The notes beneath the pieces are model-generated. The model saw only the letters and a program-made list of their open reading frames with translations. It searched no databases and was not told the DNA's origin. A stretch of 64,000 bases of DNA from Straminergon stramineum. Taxonomy: Eukaryota; Streptophyta; Bryopsida; Hypnales; Calliergonaceae. Location of the stretch: positions 2,501-66,500 of the forward strand of contig OY987268.1 of assembly GCA_963920665.1 (NCBI GenBank). The letters run 5' to 3'. Position 1 is the first letter of the stretch. Each line of letters begins with the position of its first letter. Both the position numbers and the translations under genes were made by a program. Below, piece by piece: positions 38,086 through 50,410 of this stretch.

Positions 38086-38316
38086 TGTCGACGACCGGAG
38101 AAACAAGAAAGCAAGCAAGAAGACGGGGAGAGCAATCCCCAGAAGCAATGGCAGCAGCACCACCACAAGCGGGAAGAAAGAAATCAGGCAGTAGTCCTGC
38201 AAAAAACAAGTAAGGGGCAACCGCAGAATCAACTTTAGGGAGGTATAGGGTTTACGAAGTTTACGACGACGGACGAGGTGAACGACTCCAAGGTAGTTCC
38301 CATCAGTTGTTCCCAC
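38086..38316 (-). other. Prohibitin 5' UTR with a probable leader-intron acceptor
   Basis: On the minus strand the sequence CTTGTTTTTTGCAG|GAC ends an intron at 38197, with the exon starting at 38196, 111 bases before the ATG. The strong polypyrimidine tract supports it. The matching donor lies further upstream and was not fixed. The upstream open frame (hydrophobic [20 protein letters not shown]) is read as UTR, not as protein. Confidence 0.6.
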
Positions 38317-40362
38317 CGGGTCTCTCTGGCTTCAACGCCAAGCAAACTCAGTCCGTGCGCAAAGCCCCGCCTAGAAATTTCCAATAAGGTAGCAGCACCT
38401 AAGATATACGACCTGTTTCGGACAATGTTGAGCCTTTTAGCATATGCTCAGTTGAGCAATCAATCGTTGGGGGATAATTTTCTCCAGTCAAGGAATAGAA
38501 GGAATAGAAATAATGATTAGTGCACTATTTTTTGTTAATTTTTCATCAAGTTTGGAATCAGTAGAAATTAAGTGTAGATTATAGTCTGACCTTGTTTTCA
38601 ATATTTAGGCAAACCCATATCCGAAAAGCATAGAACTAAAAACTTAGTCTTAGCAACTTCATTAGGTGTCAATGTATTCTTTGTCACACAATAGTGAAGG
38701 CCCATGTTGACATCATATTCCCTTCATACACAAAAATAGGTCACCCTATTTTACACAAATGTGGCCCTGGTTGGAAATAGGGCATATACCAAAAAAGAGA
38801 CCCTTTTTCTAGTCCCACCCCCTCTATGGTTGAATAAACAAAAAAAACTGATAAGATTATTAGCAAATTTAAGAAAATGCAACCCAAGTGGTTTTCTAAT
38901 TTATCAACAATCTAATAATATTTTCCAAAATTTTCAAAGTTGAAAAAATAGGATATCCCTTAACACTAGACTCACCTTCAATGAACACCTTTGAAGCACA
39001 AAATGTATCAACTTTCATTGGTTGCTTCAAAAATCTCCTCATCTCCATTGATTGCTTTTCAAAAGTTGTAGTGGTTTTGAACCTTGGAAGTGTTCCCTAC
39101 GGAAAAAATGCTAATAATAATAGAAGACTATGTGAAGACTAACATAGTCTAACATTTCATATTGTAAGATTAAAAATTTTATTTTTTAGAAAAATATAGG
39201 ACCTCTTCTAATGAAAAGAATTGGTATAATTAATATTGGGTGCTTTATAATCTTGAGTAGTAGAAAAGAATTAATATAAGTAATTAAGGTGGATTAATTT
39301 TGTATAATAATTTTATTATATTTGAGAATTTGCATGACTTTGGGATCTAATGTTGTGACCTTAGGTTGAAGCATCTAGATTCAATAATTAGTTTCCATTA
39401 AAAAGACCAAATTCGCCCTCCGTGTTTCCCACACACAAATTAAAAGGTGTTAGGATAGTACTACTAGCATTCACTGGTATTTTTTCACTTTTCTTGCTTC
39501 ACTCTATATTTGGTAACAGTTTTTTCAATTATCGGTCTTCGGCTTAGGGTTTGAATGATGGATTTTGTCAAGTTTGGCATCTAAGGTGTTTGCAATGCAT
39601 CATTGTCCTGCAAGCTTTTTATTTGTTTTAGAGTACCTTGAAGCTCATGCAAACTATTGATGTAGAGATTTTCTAGGTAGTAGTGGTTTCAGAGTATTTG
39701 TAAGGGGCTTCTTGCAACTTACCATACTTGACATGGCATACCTTTAGGTTTGCGGGCAATATCATACTTCATTGTCATTATTGGATCTAGTTTCATTGCT
39801 ATTCAAGATTTTAGCATTATGCTTATACAATATGTTAGGTGTATTTATAGATTCTCTAAAGACTTTCCTTTGCAAAGGTATCACTATTTCAAAACATATT
39901 ATTTTCCATCTCACAGGGATCAAATTGTTATTCTGGTTCCAATTTTGAATTTTTATCAACATCTATGTATAAGACTCTAGAATTTTTCTATGCTAAGATG
40001 GCATCATCTAAATTGTCAAGGTTTGTTAATGATGTAAAATATTCACTTAACCCAATACTTTTATAAAGGAGTTTTTAGTAACTTTTGAGGTTGGCTCTAC
40101 TTGACTATCATCACTTTCAATTTTTGATTAGTTATCTAATGTAATACTAGTCCCTTGTTCTTGGATTTTGCTCTGATAGGTTCGAAGATGAAAGGGTAGA
40201 AGAATTTTTTTCTTTCATTTTCCAATATTGATCAATGTTCCTTTTTTCCAATCATCTTTTTTCCAATAAAATAGGATAATAAAAAATAGATTCCATAAAT
40301 TTAAATAATATATAATCGACTTTACAATCTATTTGACCAATTATTGTTATCATTTGAGGTAA
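38317..40362. other. Intergenic, promoter side of prohibitin, then AT-rich DNA
   Basis: About 200 bases next to the gene resemble promoter/leader sequence; the remainder is AT-rich without a supported gene. The ORFs near 38761 and 39750 lack any recognisable feature. Confidence 0.5.
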
Positions 40363-42618
40363 CATTACAAGGGAAACTGTGTCTTATTTGACAAAAAATT
40401 GACCAAAGTTTGTCAATTGCTTTGTTAGTGGGAACCTATAGATTCAGCCAATAATTTGACAAAATTCTGTCAACTATTTTGTCATTTTGCTAGAATTTTT
40501 GTCAACTTCTATTCTCTAATACCTTCCTTTGTTAGTTTTCTCATTCCCATGCTGACCTAATCAATGGTTACAAGTGTCCTCATTTTTTGGGAAAGATAGA
40601 ATATCAAAATGGAAATTGTTTTAAATTTGAAGCTTCATATATTAAGCAAAAATGAAAATGTATAGCCAATTGCCATTGTCTCATTGCACTTTATGAACCA
40701 CTTGTATTTTGTGGATTTGAGAAAAGAAGAGAGTTCTCTATATACACATGTGGTGGTAGGAGGTAGAACAACCCATATGGCATATGTCATTTAGAAGTTG
40801 CAAGAGCTTAATGTGACCGCCAAATTACCCACCCTTGGTAATTCACGAACACAACTAGGTTCTGGGTTTCGACTAAGTGACTCCTACTTTTGGGTGTCTA
40901 AGCGTGGTCCATTGTGCCTTCCAAGCAATGAATCTTTTTACTAAGTGCCTAAGTGCCTCCAAGTTGCAAGATTTGCTTAAACTACTTCCAAAGTTTCGAA
41001 CCTACTTGAGGGAAGGCCTACTGGACAATTTAGATGGAACCTACCCTAGGGCAGAACTATCCTAAAAAAAAATTAGTTCATCTTGTGCCATTTCTAAAAA
41101 CGTAAAACTCGACCCTATCCGACCTTCCTAGCCAAAGTTATGGATGGATGAAGTTTGACCACTATTCGATTCCTCGAACTTCATCCATCTATTACACTTA
41201 ATTCCCCAATTCAGAAAGTACCGAAATTTTGGGGGATGGTTCACAAGGATTGACCCTAGCCAGATCTGAAGTTAGACCCTGATCTGGGATTTCTACTGAA
41301 TTTTCATCCAAGCCTTATCCAAACTTCATCCGTTAAATTCTCCTAACCTATAATTCGGAATCGACTTTTCTCTTTGGCCCTGAATCCTAAATGGGGGCCT
41401 CCCTCTAATGTATCTAATTCTCTATCACCCTTGGAGTTTAGCTATTCTTCATCCACCTTGACCCTAAACTTCATTTGGCTATAACTTTCTTAATTTCCAC
41501 CTGATTAGGGCGTGCCTTAGGGTTTTGGAAAGCCACGGCTTTCTTCCTTATGCTTATGTCTCTGGAAATGACCTAACTTATGGTCCTACACGTCTGACTT
41601 AGGGGTAGGCCTCGGCCTAAGCTACTAAATCCTAGTTAAAGCCCAAGGGAAAGGTTGGGGAGGTTTAACTTATACCTCGCAACTTGAGTCATTGTTCGCG
41701 CCCACCGGAAGTTCTACCTCCTCTACCATGAGACAATGAACCACTGTTCAAATCATTAAATAAATTGGTATAAGGATTTGATTGCTGATTTTTCCCCTAT
41801 TTCTTTCCTCCTCCCTTCTTTTCTTTCCTCCCACACTCTAAAATGGCCCAACTAACCCCCAATCTTCCTACTAAGCTAATCTTAGTGTGCGTCATCCCTT
41901 CCTCCAACTTGAGCTACTTCTTACGTCCTACACTTACGTTTCATACTTAATCTCGGGATGATTACCTACTTCTAATCTAAGGGCCTAAGTAAGTCTTGCG
42001 GATTTCCCTTCCTATCTTATCTACTCCTACTCCTCACCTTCAAATTATCTTTCCCCTTGTCATTTCTCTTCATTCTTCGGGCCTTCCACCATCCTTGCTC
42101 CCTCCTTCTTTGCTTATTGTTTACTCCCATAGTGAGGTTTATGGGAAATAGGGAGTTGGATTCTCCGCCCTGAGGTTATGTTAAAGCGGTAGGGATTTAG
42201 AGTGGTGTCTCTTCTCTCCTTCCATGGACTTGATTTTGGAACCCCAAATCCCAACCTATCGGCAGCCTTGGCGCCCTGTTAATAGGCTCCGATGCCTTGT
42301 TGACCAGCCTTGGTTGCCCTTGTCTAGGTATCGGCTAGGAGTATTGGGGGCTACTAGGGGGGCTGTGGGTTGTTTTGTTTTATTTTCCTTCTTATGACAA
42401 TTTCTAAAAAAAGAGGTGGTGGTTAAAGGGTTGTGATATTGCTAGTGAGTGATGGGCTAGGTTTGCTTCAGCGAAGGCTTCACTAGTTATCCCCTATGCT
42501 AACCTCGATTTCTAGTCTTATTTTTGGGACCTAAACCTTGGTTTGTTCCCAAGACATTTTGGGAACTAAACCTTGTAGGGAAAATGACCATGAGGCTTTA
42601 CGATTCTTCCATGAGGTG

Positions 42619-42800
42619 GTTTTAACGCACCGTTAAGACTTTTTATCCCAAGGGGGTTCAAAGCTTCGCTAGCGTTTCCCTTTTTAACATACTGTTAAAC
42701 TCTTTTACCTACGGGGGTTTAAAGCTTCGCCATTGTTTCCCTTTTTAATGTACCACTAGGACTTTTCTATCCTACAGAAGTTCAAAGCTTTGCTGTAGGG
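42619..42800. repeat. 62-bp tandem repeat inside family R copy A, three units
   Basis: Three units, each with a 'TTTTAA..' start and 'GGTT.AAAGCTTCGC', begin near 42619, 42682 and 42743. Copy B has only one such unit (about 62200-62250) and copy C about three (56610-56770), so the number varies between copies. Confidence 0.75.
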
Positions 42801-43305
42801 GTGGGATCCACTATCCTCACACCCTCGTGCCTTTCAACCAAGGAATAACACATCACTATTAGGGACAAGAATAAAAGATAAAGAAATGACTTTCGACATT
42901 TAAAGGCTAGCGACATGAGTTAGTAACATCAATAACTTGAACTAAAGGCCCTGCAAAGCGGCATCGCCAGTCATATGGGGGGTTGCTTCAGAGTTAGTAC
43001 ATGACAAACGAAAGTGAGTAATCAAAAGGGTCTCTCGAAGGTAAGCACCTACAACCGCTAGCAACCTAGAAAGTTAGTAAAAGCTTCGAAGCTTGAGCTT
43101 GGAAGACTGAGTACCACGCTCAATCAAAAGAAAAAGAAAGGGACCCATGAAAACCTTGCAAGCTCCAAAAACAACAACAATGGCCAAAAATGCCCAAAAA
43201 ACACCGTTGCAAGGCTTGTAGCTAAATGCCACAATGTCCAACACAAATTAGATTCAACGGACCCAATTACACAAAAAGGGGGTGGTGAGAGAGGAGAAGG
43301 GGTGC

Positions 43306-43314
43306 CCTTTTATA
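43306..43314 (-). promoter_or_regulatory. TATA box of family R copy A
   Basis: Minus-strand TATAAAAGG, about 1.27 kb from the TGTGAGC end. The same box in matching context occurs in copies B (62749-62757) and C (56027-56036), followed by a C/T-rich leader-like stretch. Conservation in three diverged copies suggests a functional LTR promoter. Confidence 0.7.
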
Positions 43315-45340
43315 CTCTTTCCTAGCACCCACCTCTCTTTGTTCATCTAAGTTAACCTTATCTTCTTGGATTTTCATCCAAAACTCAAGGTTTTCATCCT
43401 ATGTTGGCCCACTAAGCTAACTTTTGGAGATTAACTCCAAATCGCAAACAGATTGCCATCAGCTTTAGAAGGCCATTTTGGCTAGCAAGGGCCCCTCCCC
43501 CTTTTCTATCTTTAAAATCGCAATGAAATTTAGCACCAACTTAATACCAAAAACCAAGGAAAATCCCAATTTTTTGGGGGGTGACTCTTCTAGCAAAAGT
43601 AACTAACCTAGGCTCCTAAGTAGAAACGGGGGAGTGAGAAAAGACCTATCTTGCGCTCCATTCTACTTACGTATGCTCCCGCTCTGCCGGTCAAACCCAC
43701 CATGGACTTTAACTTCCATTAATTGTCAGGGAATGTTCCAGGTTTGGGTACTTTTGACTATCGGAATGTCGTGAAACTTGTCAAAGAAGCTTCTTAACAT
43801 AAATGAAGCTATGCTAATTTTTAGTGGGATTTTACCGCCTTTTGGGAAATTTCCAAGAATTTCCCATCGCAGGTTTGGGCAATTGATCGTTCGGAAAGAC
43901 ATCTTCTGACTATTAAAAAATTTCGAAACTTTTCATGGAACCTCCTATGGGATCCTACAACACATGTGTAGGATAATATTTTAACTCTACACATCAACCC
44001 ATGGAAAACAAACTCCACCTACTCGTTTAATTATTGGTGGCCGAGGAATCTTCTACACTAGAGGAAATCTTGACAAACTGACTTCGAAATTGATTCTCGG
44101 GCATGGGTATAACACCAAACCACCCTTCTTGGACCTTAGATTCCTCCACGGTCCCGCTTTGATATTTTTGACATTTGCAAGCCATCAATTTGGAGTTCTG
44201 CTATTTTGTCGATGGAATGGAGAAACTAGAAGCTATCTCCGGGAACTGATTCCTATGCCTTCGCAGGTCTTCCTCAACCAAATCTAGCTTAGAGATGTTT
44301 GTTCCGTGTGGGGTTTTGAGCTTGATATGCCCATCACTCAAAATTGACTAATTTCCCACAATTAGTTAGGTTCTAATCTATTTACAACTTGTAGTTGGAC
44401 CATTCTAGCTACAAAATTCTAAAAATAGACCAAATACTATATTGGAACATGACACTCCTATTTTGGTTCTACACTCTTTAGGGGGCTTTTTGTATATAAA
44501 AGTGCAATCAAAATGACAAAATATGAAAAAAAAACCAAAAAAACAGAATGAGCCTCTAGTGACGAATTGGAAGCTCACACTAAACCGCTCATAGTTAAGT
44601 TTAAAATAAGATTTGTATTAAAACTAGAATTTCAGACCTCATTTAGGCATAGTAGAATAACTTTTTTTTTAAAATCTTTGAACTAATAGAAGTTGGTAAA
44701 TCAATTCAAGTTTCATGTTCGAAAGTCCGTTTTATATTTTGATCCTCCAATCAAAAGTTATGGACAAATTTCGAAAGGGCAGTAGAAGGGATTTTTTCTT
44801 TTACCTTTTTAAACGTCTTCTCTGAAATTTGTCCATAACTTTTGATTGAAGGATCAAAACATCAAACGTATTTTTGGACATGAAACTTTAATTGATTTAC
44901 CAACTTTTTTTAGTTCAAAGTTTTCTTTGAAAAATTATTCTACTATGCCTAAATGAGGTTTGAAATTTTAGTTTTAATACAATTCTTATTTCAAACTTAA
45001 CTATAGCGGTTGAGCTTTGCAACTTCTAAATGACATATCCCACATGGGTTGTTCTACCTCCTAATACTCCATCTATACATGGAGAACTTGACTTCTACAC
45101 ATGTTGCAAGCTAAGATATTTATGACAATTAATTAAAAGATAAATGTATGAAAAAATCTAATGGAATCTTTGTATTTTTAGCAAATAGGGTGAAGAGAAC
45201 CAAACATCAACTACAAATTTGACAACAACTTGACAAGTTCTCACAAATTGACAAAATGAGGTAGCAATAATATGGCTATTGTCATTTTGGACAATTCTCT
45301 ATCAAAAACTTGTCATCTTCGACTGCATTTCCTAGTAGTG

Positions 45341-46190
45341 TAACTTTTTTAGTGGTTTAACTTGAATTTGATCAACCATTCTTAGAATGATTGGAGTTGA
45401 GGTCATAGTGGTTAGTCCCAATTCTTTCATATTTTCAAGATTCACGAGATTAACCCTAGACCTATCAATTTAAAATTTGCTAATTAACCCCGAAAGGACC
45501 GTAAGGCCACCACATGGCTTTTACAACTACATTTGTAGAAAATTCAAAATGTGAACCTCACTAATAGTCTGTAACCATGAAAAAGATCCTAATTGACTTT
45601 TTTTGTTGAATCCATTGATATAATCTCATCAAGATATGATTGAATGAGCGATTTTTGGTGAATTTTTTGAGAATAGGAAAGGCACTTTGGGTTTTCACTT
45701 CACATGCTCATATCTTTTTTTCCACCTCTCAAAATGATTTGAAAAAAATTACACATCTAAATCATGATGATATGTACTTGTAGAAAAAAAATCAGAGTTT
45801 TTGGATCACTTTTTGAGCAATCCAATTTCAACATTCCAATTTCAACGCATGTACAAAGGTCCTCTGAATTGGATATCTTTCATTAATTTTGTCAATGGTG
45901 GCATTTTCTCAAAAATTGTGTAATTTTGTCAATCTTTTTTTCTTAGGAAAGCTACATTAGTCTTCTTTCATTTCAACAGTGGCGATCATCAAAATCATTC
46001 CTCACATTTGAGAAATTATGTTTGTTACAAGAGCTAATCAAGAAAACAAGAGCTTTGCTCAAACACCCTAGTCCTTTAGGGGTTAAGGATCCATCGATTA
46101 TTACATTAACATTAGAAGCTCCTAGATTTATAGAAATTTCATGAATTTCTAAGGATTTGGCTTATTTGCTAATTAATGAGGAACTCAAAT
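45341..46190. other. AT-rich spacer between mobile elements
   Basis: Low-GC sequence with no supported gene; it includes AAAAATC-type runs. Confidence 0.5.
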
Positions 46191-47484
46191 TGTCGTGCCC
46201 CTTAGTGACACTTACCACCTTAAGTCCACCTTCTAATGCTTTCCAAGCACTTAACACTTTAGTAGCGCCAAGGGTCATGCTCTCCTAACACTGCACATGC
46301 CACGCACATCCAATGTTAGTCTTCCATTCCAACTCTTTGTGCTAAGTCCCAGTCACCGGGACTACTAGCACACACACACACCCATCATGACACCGGGGCA
46401 TGTTACTTGGTAACATGGGGCGGGACTTCCATCTTATTGTGCAAGGACCCATGGTGGCACTACTCACCATGGTCCTAACCGCCTTTGAGTATCACCCCAA
46501 CTCCATACTAGGCTCATTGTGTATTTGTTACTTTCCACTTTATCACTAATCGGGACTCACCATTCGGGACACCTCCACATAGCCTAGCAAGGAGTGGGAC
46601 TCCACCCAACCGGTGCCATGGGACACTCACAAGTGTCCCACGGTGCCTTGAAGTGGTGGTGACCCCACACCACCAACCTTGAGTCACCGGGACTCACCAA
46701 GGCTCCAAGAGGGAGTAAGGAGGGAGATCAACCCCTCCTATAGTACTCTCTGTGGGATTCAGTAGACCCCCCCCCTTGTATGCCAAGGGGAACTCCCAAA
46801 ACCACTTTGGTTTTGGAAGATCACCCCATTTCTCCCGATTCGCCCTAGTTTGGGACTTCCGAACTTCCACCCGGCATAACTTTGTGTTCCGAGCTCCAAA
46901 TCTCACATGGGATCTCATTTTCGACATATACTCAACGAGTAGATGCCGATGGACTACTCACTTGCCCCATTTGGACAAGTACTCGCAAAGTTATCGCCCT
47001 CTAAAGATTCGGGTCCACTAGGAGAGGCGTCACGCCTTCACCACAGCGCTTCTCTTGGCCATAACTTGAGGCTCCTACCTTAGAACCTCATAATGCTTGT
47101 CAATCTAGCATCCTTGTGTTCTTGGCTTTTCAAGGATATGCTACATGACATATTTCATGGAGGGATTACTCATGAATCCCTCCCTCCTAGCCCTTAAGTG
47201 TCCCGGCGCCACCGGGACACCTCCACCTTTGAACGCCCATAACTTTTGACTCACAAGTTCAAATCACGCGTTCTTTAGATGGCTAGAAGAGTCTCCTCCA
47301 GACCTTTTCAAGCATGTATCACCCCCCCCCAAAATTCGTCCGGATTAGAGCGATAACACGCTCTGATCGCTCGAGACTCCTAGTCCCCCTCACCTCATCT
47401 CTTGCAAGGCTTGGGGAGTCACCTCCAATGTCCCCCTTGCTCACCAAGGTGGCACGGGCACGCCTTGTGATGAGGGTCGTGACA
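46191..47484 (-). mobile_element. Solo LTR, family S, with 5-bp target duplication CAAAT
   Basis: 1294 bp, bounded by TGTCGTGCCCC on the left and GGGTCGTGACA on the right, flanked by CAAAT at 46186-46190 and 47485-47489. It is similar over its whole length to the solo LTR at 31235-32570 but inverted (for example GTGAGCAAGGGGGAC..TTGG in both; the TCCCGGTGA-like motifs also recur). No internal region and no coding sequence: the usual product of LTR-LTR recombination. Confidence 0.88.
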
Positions 47485-48959
47485 CAAATCACTCCTACAT
47501 GTTTGTGATATGGTGTGAGCGCTTTTATGTCCACCTTTGGCATAGAAGTGGAGCACATCCAAGTTCTAATTTTGTAAGTACAATTTTTGCGCTAAAATGG
47601 GTGCCTAATGTCCTTCCATTATGCCTCCAAGAAATGGATCTTTTCATGTAGTTTGAGATATCTTTGAAATGCGCGGTGCTTTGTCTAATTCTACCTCACA
47701 TCCAATTTCTTATCGAATGACCGACTTAACTAAGCCATTGTGTTTTCTAAAAAAGGTATTACATTAGAAAATTATCAATCCTAAATCGAAGAGAAGTTTA
47801 TGCCCTTTCCAAAAATGTAAAATTCAAGACCATCCGATATTCATAGCAAAAGATATGGATGGATGAAGTTTACCCTTTGGAAGGGATAAATAAACTTCAT
47901 TCACCTTTTTACCATAGTTAATAATTTTAATTTAACTTGTAATTTGAGATACCTTATGTCAAGGTCAAATAGTAAATTAAGTATACAAAAATTAAGTATT
48001 TTTTGGAATGTTTGAATGTTTGGAATATTACAAGTGAAATGTCTAAAATGTTTTCATCCATATTGCCTAATTTTTTAATATTTCTAGAAACCTATATTGT
48101 GCCTTTAGAGCTCTACATGAAAGGTTTTAGAAAACAAGAAAACCTAGAAGCCGCCAATCACAAGAAAACTTGGATGACAAAATACCAAAATCCTAACATG
48201 AGACGTTCCGCCTGCCCAAACTTTTGGCCAACAAAAATGAAAGTATTCTAACACTTGGGTGTTGAATGAACCTTCACATACAATATTTACTTAGGTTAAA
48301 ACTTAACTCCTAGGGTCTAGGTTTGCCCTTGGATGGATGATTTTTCACCACTTTCATCAAACTTCTTCTCCAACCTTCATCTTTCAATACCTCTTAAATT
48401 TTAAAATTATTTTCTAATTTTAAGCTATGATTGGAGACTTCCAAACTTATTTTAGAGGATTCTCATTCTAACTCTTCTTTTTAATTTACCTCCTAAGCTC
48501 TTAGTTTAATTCCTCCTTGATTTTATATTTTAGATTCTTGGTACTACTTTTGGAAGTTTATTATTTTTAGAACTTAAAATTTTTTTTCCTTACTAAGGCT
48601 AAATCTAGCTTTCCAAAATGCTAAGATAATTCCAAATCAAAATCTCCTAATGAAAGTTATGCATGGATGAAGTTTGCTCGCTAATCGATTCCTTAAACTT
48701 CATCCATGATTTTCTCCTAATCTATAATTCAAAATTTTCTTTTGATCTCACTTTTCATTTCTAGATTTTTACTATTTCCTATCTTCCTAATTTTGTTTCA
48801 AGGTCATGAGTCTAGCTAAGTTTCATCCATTTCAGGCCCTAGGCTTCATCTCCTTGTATCTTACTCGTTTTGACTTTGATTGCCAAGTATTTTATGTTTT
48901 TGGAAACCTTTGGACCTCCTCTACAAGCTTCTAATTGTAACCCTTAAAAACCCTAATCT
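47485..48959. repeat. Diverged fragment related to family R
   Basis: Two hairpin cores, GGATGAAGTTT...AAACTTCAT (47855-47905 and 48662-48707), and blocks such as 'CTCCTAATCTATAATTC' match family R copy A near 41135-41360. The start near 47600 resembles the 40.85-40.97 kb block that includes 'TGCCTTCCAAGCAATG'. Strongly diverged; no gene. Confidence 0.6.
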
Positions 48960-50410
48960 TATATGAGGATTTTGATCGCAAGGCAAAGAAATCCCTTAGA
49001 GTTGGCTAGAGGGAAGTGTATGGGACCTCTACTTGAATTGCCTTCCAAACAATGGACTCCAACTATATGATTTTTGGTTGATTTTTATGTAAGTGACTCT
49101 ATGTAAAAAGGGGCAACCTATCTCACATCACCAAATACACTTCTTAAAAACTCACCATTATTCAATTAAGCACTCAAGTACATTATGACAACTTTGAATG
49201 CCAAAATTTAACTCAAATGTGCAATTTGGGGCTCAAAATGGCCTAAATGGGATCCTAAACACTAATCACAGCACATCACATCTCACCCAAACAACCCCCT
49301 TCACATACATTTTGCTCTATTTATACTTTCCTTTAGTTTTCTAAATTCAATTTTAAAATATCCACATTTTTTTGAGCAATTAAATGATACCTTTTTTTTA
49401 TCACTCAATTTAACTAACCCCTAATTTAGTTCAATTTGGGCCGTGCTTCCACACTTGCCCTAAAACCTTAAAAAATGAGATTCACATTTATGTGTCCTTA
49501 ATCACACGAACCATCCTAACTCAACAAACATTACACTTACCACTTTTTCTTAGCAAAGTGAAATTAAAATTGCAATGATTCAATTACAATTGTAAAGGAT
49601 TATAAAAAATCCCTCAAATTAAGTTTCCTCTAAGGGGCAACAGACCCTTTTCCACAAAAATAGCTTCCATTGTCTTGTTCTTATTCCAAATGGGCCGAGC
49701 TTAGACTTTCTATAAATCCAACTTCAAGGCACACCACTCCTCTAATTTTCAGCTGAATCTGCCATGTCATTCTCTCGTTGTTGCTAGCCAAAGTTGGCAG
49801 TCTTCAATTGTTGCGGCAATTGACCTCCTCGTACAAAATCATTCACCACTGTCTCTTTTTGACTCTGAATTGGGCGAGCCATAGCTCTTTGGAAAGTTAA
49901 CTTCAAGGTGCTCCGCCCCTGTGAAATTTAGCTTTATTCGATTCTCTATGCTCTCACAATCAGCCATCGAAGTTAGTACTCCAATCTCAACTCACATTTT
50001 TCCCATCTTCTAAAGCACTTTCCCATAATTCCATCTCACCTAGAAACCCTTCATTTTTCACTGATTTTCTTCATAAAATGATGAAACCTACTAGAGAAAT
50101 CGTTCTTAATCTTCTCCTACCCTACTCTTTTGCAATTCATGCTCCAAATGCCCACAAGTCACAACATTCCCCTCAAAAACAAGCCCACCAAAAATTCACC
50201 AAAAACTAAGAGAGTCTTCAAACCCTAATTTTTCCTATAACCCAACTTTCTAATAGATTAATTAATTTTCATAACTACTTTCAACCCCCCCCCCCCTTAA
50301 TTTACTGCTAATTCACTATACTAGTCTAAAATGTGCCAAATTAGTGTACATTGCACTAAATTACTGTAACTACACTAATTTAGTGTAGACTGTGACAATA
50401 CAGTGTAGAC
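48960..50410. repeat. Left arm of a 1.4-kb inverted repeat
   Basis: Reverse-complement partner of 52970-54335. Matching blocks: TTAGAGTTGGCTAGAGGGAA, 'TGCCTTCCAAACAATGGACTCC', 'ACATCACATCTCA', 'TTTGGAAAGTTAACTTCAAGG.GC' and, near the inner end, several 'TTAGTGTA/CAGTAA' motifs. A poly-C run lies at 50285-50296. No ORF of note. Confidence 0.8.

Larger units (their letters stand above)
40812..44579 (-). mobile_element. Giant solo-LTR-like element, family R, copy A (complete, 3.77 kb)
   Basis: Sense is the minus strand: starts TGTGAGC (44579) and ends GGTCACA (40812). The near-identical flanks CTTAA (40807-40811) and CTAAA (44580-44584) fit a 5-bp target duplication, and the insertion interrupts an arm of the surrounding foldback element. 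TG...CA ends, an internal TATA box and no ORF of interest suggest a lone LTR of unusual length. It contains a hairpin core GGATGAAGTTT...AAACTTCATCC (about 41135-41186), a 62-bp tandem (42619-42800) and C/T-rich stretches. Confidence 0.75.
40363..45340. mobile_element. CACTA-type foldback element, TSD TAA, split by a nested LTR
   Basis: The left end is CATTACAAGGGAAACTG; the right end read inward is CACTACTAGGAAATGCAG. Both are flanked by TAA (40360-40362 and 45341-45343). TTGACAAA/TTTGTCAA motifs crowd both ends (about 40395-40505 and 45222-45325), as in CACTA subterminal regions. The right arm (44815-45340) is the reverse complement of the left arm, which is itself split: 40363-40811 and 44580-44805. 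The split is made by the 3768-bp insertion at 40812-44579. Without it the element would be about 1.2 kb and almost pure hairpin. No transposase ORF, so non-autonomous. Confidence 0.88.

Noticed and set aside
38086..38316. N-terminal extension of prohibitin by 77 hydrophobic residues
   Set aside because: The extension contains a strong 3' splice site and does not match the family N-terminus, while MSGGTPRAV does.
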